Source: Mesorhizobium temperatum
GTDB lineage: Bacteria > Pseudomonadota > Alphaproteobacteria > Rhizobiales > Rhizobiaceae
Length of the DNA stretch: 64,000 nt
NCBI RefSeq assembly: GCF_002284575.1
Contig: NZ_NPKJ01000066.1
Location: 255,587-319,586 of the forward strand
Direction: 5' to 3'
Under the pieces are notes generated by a model. It ran no database searches, was not told where the DNA came from, and saw only the letters and a program-made list of their open reading frames with translations. Positions within the stretch are counted from its first letter, which is position 1; each line of letters begins with the position of its first letter. The translations under genes were made by a program, and so were the position numbers. This document shows positions 53,475 to 62,714 of the stretch, in pieces.

Positions 53475-54377
53475 GACGGTTCCTTCGGCTTTTCTCGCAG
53501 GGGCAGCTTTCGACCAGGATGTCTTATCTGCCATATCTCGATGATTAAGAGTGCTATCGCTGATGCCGAGTGGATGGCCACCTTGGCGATGCGGGCGTCG
53601 ATACGACGGAAGCCCTTCTCTTTGCCATGGGCGCCACCGACGTGTGTACGCAGCGAGCCGATGCTCTCGACGGACGTCACCAAACCTGAGAGCACAGCCT
53701 TCACGTCGTTCACGATCTCGGGCGCCGCACGTTCTCTTGTAGGGTTGAGGCCCAGTGGATCCCGCACCGCCCGGTAAAGGCTCGTGATGTCCTGCTTCGC
53801 AGGGAAGTAGATCTCCAACTCGACCAAGATGGACCGGCACACGCTCTCAACAACAGCGCAGGCTGCAGTGACCGCGATCTCCGGGTCGTCGGCGGCCGCA
53901 CGAAGAGCTCGATCTAGATCCCGGCTCACGGTGTCGAAGTCGATACCGGCGGCCATGTCCGACAGCTCGCCGGTCACCGGCGCGGTCACAAGAACCTCGA
54001 CCAGTCGCATAGTGCGGTCCGCCGACTCGAGCTTCAAGCCGTCGTAGAAAAGGTGCTCGTTGAGGTAATCGACTACGGCAGCGTGCCGCTCCGGCTCCTT
54101 GATGAAGTCGCGGGGATCTGCGGCGCTTTCGATGATCCGCTTGAGCACCTCTCCGTTGCCAGTATCGATGAAAAATGGCCCAACGGATCGCTGTCTTGGT
54201 GGCCGGCACCCTGCTCTCGGCTTTCACGTCGAAGGGTACACCGAAGCGTTTGAACAGGGCTTCCAGCCGCCAGCCCTGACGATACAGGCCAATCGATGAC
54301 TCATAGCCACTTGCCGAGCCGCCAGAGATGATCTCCGCGAGCGCATCAACGGATTGCTTTGGAAGGTCGATTCGCAC
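53471..54377 (-). pseudogene. Abi_C-type abortive infection gene with frameshift
   Basis: The 5-prime frame (GTG near 54377) reads MRIDLPKQSVDALAEIISGG and GVPFDVKAESRVPATKT. At about 54183 one base too many (or two too few) shifts the frame; the next frame continues VGPFFIDTGNGEVLKRIIES and DPRDFIKEPERHAAVV. The C-terminal Abi_C domain is intact: AVTAACAVVESVCRSILVEL, RAVRDPLGLNPT, and SLRTHVGGAHGKEKGF with the helical end. Full protein about 300 residues. A 225-residue product from ATG 54148 is still possible, and it is this part that overlaps the Shedu start. Sequencing error must be excluded. Confidence 0.6.
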
Positions 54378-54608
54378 GCACGAATTCTACACCAGTTCAG
54401 CGCGAAGACTTATAGATGCCCAACTTGCGATGAGGATTAGGGGCTTTGGCGAGAGTTTGAATTTGGAAACTGGTAACGTCCGCTTTTGCACGTACAGCGG
54501 GATCGGCGGCAAGGTCTGCTTTCAGGAAGTTACGAGGTCGATCTCTTCGGCCGACATTGAGGCGCCTGGCCTCTCGGCGTAACCGGCCAGCAATGCTATC
54601 CATTACAC

Positions 54609-55617
54609 ATGGACGACAGCCCCGATAAACCCGCATCGACGCCGTTCGACGAAGCCAGCGAAGTGCCCGAACGCGCGCTGCGCATCTACGCGCGGCTTTG
54701 GCAATTCGAGACCTGGCTCCGGCGGATGGTCTATGTCGAGTTGCGTGCTCTGCTCGGCGACGATTGGAGCAAGTCGATCAAGCCCAACGACAAGGCCTTC
54801 AACAGCGACAAATATCTCAAGCACATGCCAACGCCAGAGATGAATGCGCTGAGCTACGCGCCGCTCTCCCAGCTGACTAGACTGCTGGCAGTGTTTCGAG
54901 CCCTATCTGCCGCCGCTGCCGCTTTGGAATGCCAAGCTGACGGAGATCGCTCAGATCCGTCACCGCATCGCCCATTTCCGGGTCGGGCATGCAGACGACT
55001 ATCCGAGGCTCCTCCAGTTCCTGCGCGACGTTGACAAGGGCTTCTGGACTTTCTGCACCAGCTACAACGATGCCGTTCCGGTTCTGCCGCAAGCGGACGA
55101 TCCGGTGACCATGCACTTCATCGCGCTTGACCCCTTGCCGTGGGGTGAGATCGAGCCTGGCAAATGGGCACGTATCGGCCATGTCGATAAGTCGCCGGTG
55201 GTCGGCATGACTGTGGAAGTGTTGACACGGCCTTGGGCCGCGCGGACCAATCAGCCCGAATGCAAGCCCGGCCATCTCTACAACTTCGCGCTGATGGCGC
55301 ATGACGGGCGAAAGTTTGACTATGGCAGGCTTCTCGAAACCACGCGCAGGCTCCATCCGAAAGTCGTCCATATCTGCCTCGACAATTTCGAGGACTCTCT
55401 GCGCTTGACGATCCCCGCCGTTCTGGGCTCAGCTGCCATTATCGCGATAGTCGAAGAGCTGCTCGAACGAGCACGCACACATGTCAGCCGCTCGCGCAAC
55501 CCGGTCGCGCCCGATGCGGACAGCATCGCTTCGGAGTGGCCCGAGTATGTGCTGGGGCCGAAAGATCCGTTGTCCTTCCTAGGGCCCGACATGCCCTGCA
55601 GCTTCTTCAGTGTCTAA
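54609..55617 (+). pseudogene. Swt1-HEPN-like gene with one-base insertion
   Basis: The first frame (ATG 54609) reads ALRIYARLWQFETWLRRMVY, ALLGDDWSKSI and LSYAPLSQLTRLLAVF. An extra T near 54897 ends it; the next frame continues EPYLPPLPLWNAKLTEIAQI, RHRIAHFRVGHADDYPRL and runs to 55617 with PKVVHICLDNFEDSLRLT. RHRIAH is the HEPN R-x4-H RNase motif, in the place expected for Swt1-like HEPN proteins. Full length about 335 residues. HEPN proteins of this kind cut RNA in phage or stress defence. It is convergent with the GHKL gene. Confidence 0.6.
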
Positions 55618-55649
55618 TCGTTCCTCAACGTCATCTGCTGGTGGTATAA

Positions 55650-57653
55650 CTATAGTCCAAGCTTGCTGAAGAATATCTTGTTTCGCATTTCCGCATCCCG
55701 AAGAAGCTTCGTCCAGCTGATGACCTCCATGTAGAGGTTGTTATTTCCGAACCAGCGGAACCATCCCATGCCGTCCGGCATGGGTGTGAATTCCTTTTCA
55801 GTGTGAAGCCATTTCCTAACCTTGGCGGTGAGGTCGCACACCACATATCCGTAAAACGGCGTGGTGTCGTTCACGAGAATGTCGCGCCCGCTTGGCGTCT
55901 TGAACTTCCCCTCTCTGATCTGATTCACGTAGCGAACAATCTGTTGGACCGGGTCTTCCTTCGAGGACGGATCCGCAAAATTGTCCCTCTGCGGCTTTTT
56001 GAACTCGAAGATGGTGATGGCATTGCTGGCCTCGTTTTCGCCGCGAAACGCGACGCGCCTGTTGAACACAGTTATGTCCGTACGGTCACTGTTCGCTTTG
56101 TTCAGCGGCTTGTCCGACGACACATACGATGAAAAATTCAAGCGCTCGTCGAGAATCCAGAGATTGTGCGCATCGTAGTCGAGGTCTTCCGAGTCCTTCT
56201 TACGCCGCATGATGATGTCATGGACATCTCCTTCCGATTTGTGTTTGCCATCGCCGTCTATCTCCAACGACTTGGAAAACAGGTCGAGCACGCATTTGCG
56301 CATCGAGACATAGTGGATGAGATCGTTCTTGCTCGTCTCCGAAATGCTTTCCATCAGCTGCGTGATTTTCTCGCTTAGCTCGCTGGGATTGTCGGATTTC
56401 AGCACCGCAGCAACCTGACTCCGCGTAGCAATCTCTTTCTCGTATTTCTTCTTTTGAAGGTGCAATTCGATATCCTGATTGGATGGGCGCATGGGCAATG
56501 CGGTGAAATCTATTTTGTTCGCGAGCGTGCGGTGCCAGGGCGCATCAGACGAAACATAGTCCGCGATGCGCGCCTCCTTGCGGCGCTTTCGCTCTGCAAT
56601 CTCCGACCCGACGGCGGACCGGGCTATCTCAGCGGCCTTCTGCTCGATATCGTTCTGCGAAATCCCATTGAGCAGATCCGCATCGGTCTGGAACCGAAAC
56701 TCGCCCCGTTCCAGCGACACGTTGTCGTTGAGGTAGTCTCCGAACACATAGGCTTTGATGACGAAGTTTCGGCCTTTGGACACGTCCCCGTCCGGACCCG
56801 GCTCGTAGAATTCTTCGCCGAACTCGGGAATCTGGGATTGCAGCGGGTTGTCAGTCACCTCGCGGCGATGCGCGACAAGGCTGACTTTGCTCTTGGCCAC
56901 CCTCGGTGAATAGAACTTGAAGACGCGAACATGGAACGTCTTTTCTTCGTCATTCGCCTTGAGCGAGAACGTCCCGTTCTCAACCTTCATTTCGACAATC
57001 TGGCTGCTGTCCTTGCCCAGATAGTCGTTGAGCGACAGCGTGCCGGAGGCGTCCTTCGCCTCGCGGATGACGACGGAAGGGCAGGCGCAATCTTTGTCAA
57101 CGAAGTAGGGAAGAAGCCGCTCCACCACCACGCGGCTGATGGTTTCGAGCCGCTTGTCCGGAAACTTCACCGACTTAATGCCGGAAATCTCGATGACGGT
57201 TCCGGTTTCCTTTGCGGTCGACTCGGCGACTTTCTCGTCAACGATGATATCCTTGTCTAGGCCCATCCTGAACGAACGGTCCTGAAAACCGCTGCCGTTC
57301 TGAAACGTGCTCGACACCTTCACCCGGTTGAAATACTTGAGGCAGGTGAAGCGTCCGAAACCCTTGCCGCCGTCGGCGATCTTCTGCTCGGTGTAGAGCG
57401 TGTCGAATGAATCCCGGTTCGCCTTGGTGAATCCGACGCCGTTGTCCTTGACCACAAACCCGTCAACATCTTCGAGACGGTCGATAATGTCTGCTTGGCC
57501 GCTTCGCAGGACCTCAATCTGGACGAGGCCTTTCCCTGCGGCTTTCTCGTCAATCGCCTGGATCGCGTTGACGACCAATTCGACCAACGGCGTATAAATG
57601 TTGGTACCCGAACGGATGTTATCGACAAGCCGTTTGACGTTGACGTTGCTCAT
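55650..57653 (-). CDS. GHKL ATPase fused to a putative PD-(D/E)XK nuclease
   Basis: 667 residues. The N-terminal Bergerat-fold ATPase is clear: N box VELVVNAIQAID (Glu25, Asn29), G1 VKDNGVGF (70-75), G2 ADGGKGFGRF (95-101) and G3 GTVIEISG. A transducer-like and helical middle follows (about 210-480). The C-terminal domain has TDITVFNRRVAF (Asp526) and ITIFEFKKPQRD (Glu550, Lys552), then DPVQQIVRYVNQIREG, a PD-(D/E)XK-like core with the QxxxY motif. Such MORC- or HSP90-like ATPase-nuclease proteins occur in defence islands. It lies 245 bases downstream of the YhaN-like gene on the same strand. Named family unknown to me. Confidence 0.7.
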   Translation of the reverse strand: MSNVNVKRLVDNIRSGTNIYTPLVELVVNAIQAIDEKAAGKGLVQIEVLRSGQADIIDRLEDVDGFVVKDNGVGFTKANRDSFDTLYTEQKIADGGKGFGRFTCLKYFNRVKVSSTFQNGSGFQDRSFRMGLDKDIIVDEKVAESTAKETGTVIEISGIKSVKFPDKRLETISRVVVERLLPYFVDKDCACPSVVIREAKDASGTLSLNDYLGKDSSQIVEMKVENGTFSLKANDEEKTFHVRVFKFYSPRVAKSKVSLVAHRREVTDNPLQSQIPEFGEEFYEPGPDGDVSKGRNFVIKAYVFGDYLNDNVSLERGEFRFQTDADLLNGISQNDIEQKAAEIARSAVGSEIAERKRRKEARIADYVSSDAPWHRTLANKIDFTALPMRPSNQDIELHLQKKKYEKEIATRSQVAAVLKSDNPSELSEKITQLMESISETSKNDLIHYVSMRKCVLDLFSKSLEIDGDGKHKSEGDVHDIIMRRKKDSEDLDYDAHNLWILDERLNFSSYVSSDKPLNKANSDRTDITVFNRRVAFRGENEASNAITIFEFKKPQRDNFADPSSKEDPVQQIVRYVNQIREGKFKTPSGRDILVNDTTPFYGYVVCDLTAKVRKWLHTEKEFTPMPDGMGWFRWFGNNNLYMEVISWTKLLRDAEMRNKIFFSKLGL

Positions 57654-57897
57654 TCGAGGTCACCCAGCGCCGAAGGATGCGAACGCTTTTCATCGCTTCC
57701 CAAGCTGCGCGATTCCTCTGCATCGGTCAAACTGATTGCCTGGATTGAGACAAACCGTTGGTGATGTCAGCTTTTGACGGTTGCCCGCTTCAGCAGCAAC
57801 GACCGAGATTGGGCGCGAAGCGGCCACCCAAGGTTCGGCCTACGGAAGTCGTCTTTGATAGCAGGGGCATCAACTCATGCCACGCGACAGCAGGCAA

Positions 57898-60800
57898 CTA
57901 TCCGAGCTCGTGGATCGTTACGCCCGGCACAACAGCCTTGGCGATCTCGCATAGGTGCTGGTGATGCGTGAGGTAGATCACCTGACCCGCACTTGCCATC
58001 TCACCAAACAACCTGAAAACCTCTTCGGACCGGAAATGGTCGAAGGTTTCCATAATGTCGTCGGCAATGAATGGCACTGAGGGTCGGAACTGGGCAAACT
58101 CGTAATAGCCGGCAAGCCTCAGGGCCAGGTAGAGCTGAAAACGCGCGCCCTTTGACAACGCGTCGGCGACCTTGGACTGCCCATCGCGCTGCAATGCGAT
58201 GAGGACTTCGCCGCCTTTCACCGGTTGGGTTGCCAGACCCGAGTACTGACCGCGCGTGATGAGCGCGAAAGCGTCAGATGCCCGCGCCATCATCCCGGAG
58301 CGATGACGCTCGCGGTATACGCGCAGAGCGTTTCCAGCCGACATAACTCCCAGTTTCAGCTCGATATAACGGACGGCCTTTTCTTCGATTTCCAGAAGGA
58401 CGGTGCGACGTTCGGCATCTATTCGGGCAACAGCACTATCGCCGCCAATGGCGTCCAGTTTGTCCGCCGCTCGCGTCTGCCGGATAAGCTGTTGCTTTAT
58501 CGCTTCATCAAGATCCCGAAGCCGCTGCTCGCCTTCAGCCTTTTCGATTGCAAGGCTATCGAAATCGAGAGCATTCAATATTGAACGCGCCTGCCCGGCC
58601 CCCTCGACCGCGAGCTCGGCCGACAACTGCTCCTCAAGGTCGGCTACACTAGCGCGCAGACGATCCCTGTCCCGCAGCAGCCCGTCGCGTTCCACGACTT
58701 CGGATAGAGTGGTTACGCCAAAGACGCCCAAGACCTCGTTCTTGCGGCGTTCATGCGCCGCGATCTCGACATCGAGGGTGCCACGAGCATCTTGAAGGCG
58801 CTGCAGGTCATTGACGAGGTTTGCCTTCGCCTCGCGAGTGCGATCGGCGCGCTCCAGGCGCTCAGCAAGCCGGATCGCCAACTGTTCCGGTTCGTCGTCG
58901 TTCGCCGGTTCACCCGCTTCGGCTGCAGCTGCGGTAGCCTCGACAAAGAATTTATCTCTGTCTGCCTCCATCTTCCCGATGCGGAGCTGCATGGCATCCC
59001 GATCCTGAAGGGTTTTGGACAGTTCAGCCAATTGATCGAGTACGTTCCCGACTCCGGACGCCGAAAGCCCGCTCTCGAGCCAAGTGCCCTTAAGCGCTTC
59101 GGCAATGCCGGCGAGCCATTCTTCCTCACGCCTTTCTGCCACATCCACAGCGCGTCGTCTGGCTGCCAGATCCTCCTCCTTCGCGCTAACTGTTCTGACC
59201 GCCTCGGCACGTTCAGCGTCCACTTTGAGCTGCCTGTCGAGGAACAGCTCTGTAACGGCCATGATCGTCTCCAAACTCTCTTCGGAGTCAGACTGTATTC
59301 CGACGCTCTCCAGCGCCCCGCTCAACTCCAGGCGGATCTGGTCTCCCTCGTCAGCCGCCCGCCCAGCCTTCTTGCGTGCGACCTCGATCTCCTCCCAGGC
59401 CGCAAGCGCATCGGTCCGGGCAGAAGTACGATCCTCGATCAGTTCGACCAGTCGCTCAGGCGAAGATTCCAGGCGGTCTCCGAGCAGATCTCTCACCGCT
59501 ACGCGGATCTCCGACAGTGCTGCTTCCACGTCCAAGTCGATCTGGGAAAGTTGGGCGCTCGCACGCGAGATGACGGCCGCAGCTTCGGCAAGGCTGCGGG
59601 TCGTTGTTCGGATCTCGGCGAGCTCCCGCGTGTTGGCCAGCCGAACTGCTCCAACACTGTCGTCACGCGCCAGGACGACCGCGAAATCGTCGGCTGTTTC
59701 GCCACTGAGCTCACCTCGATGCTTCGCCCAAGCCTCGTCCCGGGCGCGGCGAATGGTGGCGGCCTCTTCATCGTCAGTTACATCGACTGAGGTACGAAGG
59801 GCATCCAGCCGCGCGGAGAGCAATTCATGATTACTCTGGTATTCGGCAAGACGTTCGGAAAGGACGGACCTGCTCTTTCCAAGCTCTGCTACGAGCGCTT
59901 TCCATGCGCCAACCTGCCCAGCACTCGGGACTGACACCCTGGCTAGCGCCCCAGCATCCCCTGACCAGGGATGCAGGCGATTAATTGCCGTCTCCCATCG
60001 ACTTGTGCTCGCGTCCTCCGCGTCCCGTGCCATCTTGATGTCTCTTAGGTGCCCGCTCTCCCGCGCTTTCGATAGAGCCGAGGCTAGCCTTGCCCTGGCA
60101 GGTTCGGGCACGGCCCTTTCTTCGCCGACCCGCTCGCGTGCCGCCTGAAGCACATCGCGGGCCGCCGCGGCTTCGTCACGGGCGACGCGCACGCTAGTCG
60201 CGATTCCGGATCGCTGCTCGACCATATTGCGAACAGCGCCAGCGGTGGCAGCAGGCAAAAGCAGCGCAGCAGGGTCTGGCTCGGAGGACCTTCCAAGGGC
60301 GGCAAGGCAAGTCGCCACGGCATTATCGAGTATTTGCAGGTCCGTCCTTCGATTTGGCAGATCCAGGCCTGCGGAGACATAGCGCACCTTGCGATCCGCC
60401 AGGCCGCGAACCTGCTCGGAGACCGCAAGGATCACCTCATCCACCTCAACCGATGCGATTTTCATCGTCACTCGTTCGACTTCATCAACGTTCGCTGACA
60501 GCCGCGTTCTCAGGCTGGCGTCATCATCGATCAATTCGGCGACACTGCCTGTCCAAGTCCGCGGCGGTGAAGCGATGTCAGGCAACTCAGCCAGCCGGGC
60601 TGCCTTACGTCGGATATCCGCGAGGATCGGGACTGCGCGGAGATACTTCGCAATGGTATCCAGCCGGGCCGACAGCACCGACCGTTCGGTGATGCTGCGA
60701 TCGTATTTTTCCGTCGCGTCAAGACGTTCGGCCTCGAGGGTCTCGAACGTCGAAGCCAATGTGTCGATCGCATCCTTTCGGGACTTCAGTTCCGCAAGTC

Positions 60801-61368
60801 GCTTCTTGAGCAGCGCAAGTTCGGTCCCGTGTGCCTGCTTCCGATAGAGCCCGTCCGCTTCGGCGTCGAGCGCACTCAATGTGTCGCTCGCATGCCCAAG
60901 ACCGGCGCTGGCCGTGAACAGAAGCTTGCCCAGGTCACCGCGTGACTCCAGTATCGATTTTCCGCCTGCTTCCAGCGTCTCGTCGTCCAACGAGAACATG
61001 GTGCCGTAAGCGTCCCGGGACAGACCTGCGAGATGTGCCGTAATCGCCACTTCGCTCACCGGTTGGCCCATTGCGTTCAACAACGAGTTGTTCCGCTGTT
61101 TCGTGCGTGAGAACGCATGCTCCTCTCCCCCGAATTCGAGCACGCCGCCGATGCGCATCGCGCTATACTCATGAAGGAAATTGTAGCGGCTGCGTTCTTC
61201 TATCCCGAACAGCAAGTCCAGATAGCCGGAAAGCGCGGTCGACTTGCCGGCCTCGTTCAGCCCGAACACGATATGCAGGTCGGGCCCGAAATCCGGTTTT
61301 GGTCCGAACTCGATCGTCCTGTCGGTGAACTTTCCATAACGAATGAGATCAAGGCGCCGGAGCCTCAT
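57898..61368 (-). CDS. SMC/Rad50-like ATPase of the YhaN type
   Basis: 1,156 residues. The front has RRLDLIRYGKFTDRTIEFG and Walker A VFGLNEAGKSTALSGYLDLL (about 37-45), then FSRTKQRNNSLLNAMG. Long coiled coils fill about 170-1000. The end has the ABC-type signature region LSKGARFQLYLALRLAGYYE, Walker B-like PFIADDIMETFDHFRSE and VIYLTHHQHLCEIAK. It should form a DNA-end processing complex with the phosphoesterase encoded upstream, as SbcC does with SbcD; the two genes overlap by 4 bases (ATGA). Several long frames on the other strand are shadows of its coiled coil. Confidence 0.82.
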   Translation of the reverse strand: MRLRRLDLIRYGKFTDRTIEFGPKPDFGPDLHIVFGLNEAGKSTALSGYLDLLFGIEERSRYNFLHEYSAMRIGGVLEFGGEEHAFSRTKQRNNSLLNAMGQPVSEVAITAHLAGLSRDAYGTMFSLDDETLEAGGKSILESRGDLGKLLFTASAGLGHASDTLSALDAEADGLYRKQAHGTELALLKKRLAELKSRKDAIDTLASTFETLEAERLDATEKYDRSITERSVLSARLDTIAKYLRAVPILADIRRKAARLAELPDIASPPRTWTGSVAELIDDDASLRTRLSANVDEVERVTMKIASVEVDEVILAVSEQVRGLADRKVRYVSAGLDLPNRRTDLQILDNAVATCLAALGRSSEPDPAALLLPAATAGAVRNMVEQRSGIATSVRVARDEAAAARDVLQAARERVGEERAVPEPARARLASALSKARESGHLRDIKMARDAEDASTSRWETAINRLHPWSGDAGALARVSVPSAGQVGAWKALVAELGKSRSVLSERLAEYQSNHELLSARLDALRTSVDVTDDEEAATIRRARDEAWAKHRGELSGETADDFAVVLARDDSVGAVRLANTRELAEIRTTTRSLAEAAAVISRASAQLSQIDLDVEAALSEIRVAVRDLLGDRLESSPERLVELIEDRTSARTDALAAWEEIEVARKKAGRAADEGDQIRLELSGALESVGIQSDSEESLETIMAVTELFLDRQLKVDAERAEAVRTVSAKEEDLAARRRAVDVAERREEEWLAGIAEALKGTWLESGLSASGVGNVLDQLAELSKTLQDRDAMQLRIGKMEADRDKFFVEATAAAAEAGEPANDDEPEQLAIRLAERLERADRTREAKANLVNDLQRLQDARGTLDVEIAAHERRKNEVLGVFGVTTLSEVVERDGLLRDRDRLRASVADLEEQLSAELAVEGAGQARSILNALDFDSLAIEKAEGEQRLRDLDEAIKQQLIRQTRAADKLDAIGGDSAVARIDAERRTVLLEIEEKAVRYIELKLGVMSAGNALRVYRERHRSGMMARASDAFALITRGQYSGLATQPVKGGEVLIALQRDGQSKVADALSKGARFQLYLALRLAGYYEFAQFRPSVPFIADDIMETFDHFRSEEVFRLFGEMASAGQVIYLTHHQHLCEIAKAVVPGVTIHELG

Positions 61369-62624
61369 TGCGATCCACCTGCCTTGAGGCGGGCCGTGAC
61401 CAGGTCAGCGCCACTGGCAAGAACCCTGTCGAGGAATAATTCCAGCGCGGCCTCGTCTTTTCCGGCGAAGTCGCGGCCGTCGGGCGGAAGATCCGCAATC
61501 GTCTTCAGGACCAATTCCCTGGCTTCGGCACGGAAGGCTTCCGAGCTGGCATCTGCGCGCATCGCCTCAGCGAGTTCGAAAATCGGATCCGCAACGCCTT
61601 CGGGTGTTTCCGTCCTGGGCGGAGCGAGGCCCAGCTCGAGCTTTTCTACCCATGTGTCACCCACGTGTTCCGCTGCCTGCTCGGCTTCGGCCAGGAGCAG
61701 GTCCCTATCGCGGATCAATGTCCATGACAGAGGCGACGCCCCGGTAAGCCCGAGACGGACCACAACATGACGGGATCTGACGGAAGCCCGGATATCTTCG
61801 AGCGCGGATCGGATTCGTCCGACGACTTCAGACCATTCTGTCATCCCGGTTAGGTCGACGCTCACCCGCTCGAATTGCGCGACACTCGTCAGCCTTTCCT
61901 CGACCTCGACGGAACGGTCGTCATGTATCGTTACCAAAGTGACTGACTTTTCTCCGGCCTCGTTGATGTCCCTGCCTTGCGGCATTCCCGGCATCACCAC
62001 CGTGCTCGCTCCAGGATGAACCTTGCGGACGTGGATGTGCCCGAGCGCCCAGTAGTCGAAACCATGGCCGTGCAAGTCAGCGACGCTGCAAGGGGCGTAG
62101 ACGTCATGCCCGGGCGATCCGGCCAGACTGGTGTGCATGATGCCAACATTGACCGCCCCTTCGCGGGGAGCCGTGTATTTGGGCAGCAAGCTCTCTGGCG
62201 CCTTTGGGTTTGCGAAGCTCAAGCCATGGAACATGACGTCAAGCCCGCCGGCTGTCTGGAGCACGGACTGGGGGCGGCCGCTGAAGATCGTTACTGTGTC
62301 GGGAAAGACGAGCTGTTTCGATATCCGCGACATGGCGTCGTGATTTCCGCGGATCTTGAAAACTTTGATGCCGGCCTGGTGAAGACGCGTCATCTGCGAT
62401 GCCAGGAACCGCGCCGTTTTCATCGAAGTTTGATCGCCATCATAAAGATCGCCGGCAATGACGAGCGCATCGACGCGCTCGGCAAGGCAGAGATCCACTA
62501 TTGCGACAAACGCCTGGCGACTGGCGTCTCCGACGAGTTCCGCAAGATCAGGGTTTCGCAGCGCCAGCGAACGCAACGGCGAGTCGAGATGAATATCGGC
62601 CGTATGTAGGAATCGAAATGCCAT
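61365..62624 (-). CDS. YhaO-type DNA exonuclease/phosphoesterase (Mre11/SbcD-like)
   Basis: 419 residues from the ATG at 62624 (MAFRFLHTADIHLDSP); an in-frame start at 62648 adds eight basic residues. The metallophosphoesterase motifs are all present: TADIHLDSP, VIAGDLYDGD, IRGNHDAMS, MHTSLAG and LGHIHVRK. The C-terminal part (about 260-419) is helical and acidic, as a capping or ATPase-contact domain. It should cut DNA ends with the YhaN-like partner, whose start overlaps its stop. Motif set is complete, so it looks active. Confidence 0.83.
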   Translation of the reverse strand: MAFRFLHTADIHLDSPLRSLALRNPDLAELVGDASRQAFVAIVDLCLAERVDALVIAGDLYDGDQTSMKTARFLASQMTRLHQAGIKVFKIRGNHDAMSRISKQLVFPDTVTIFSGRPQSVLQTAGGLDVMFHGLSFANPKAPESLLPKYTAPREGAVNVGIMHTSLAGSPGHDVYAPCSVADLHGHGFDYWALGHIHVRKVHPGASTVVMPGMPQGRDINEAGEKSVTLVTIHDDRSVEVEERLTSVAQFERVSVDLTGMTEWSEVVGRIRSALEDIRASVRSRHVVVRLGLTGASPLSWTLIRDRDLLLAEAEQAAEHVGDTWVEKLELGLAPPRTETPEGVADPIFELAEAMRADASSEAFRAEARELVLKTIADLPPDGRDFAGKDEAALELFLDRVLASGADLVTARLKAGGSQ

Positions 62625-62714
62625 TCGGAGTCTCCAGCCACGGAGCATACGGAGGTTTCACCGCGGCTCGACAAGAAATAACTAGGGAGTGTTGGTTGCC
62701 CAGAAAGTGCGCAA

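Noticed and set aside
52035..53840. 601-codon start for the Shedu-type gene
   Set aside because: The extra 122 codons overlap the Abi_C-type gene in another frame; ATG 53474 fits family length and coupling.
58753..59790. Long plus-strand frames across the YhaN-like gene
   Set aside because: They mirror coiled-coil codons of the minus-strand gene and lack ribosome sites.
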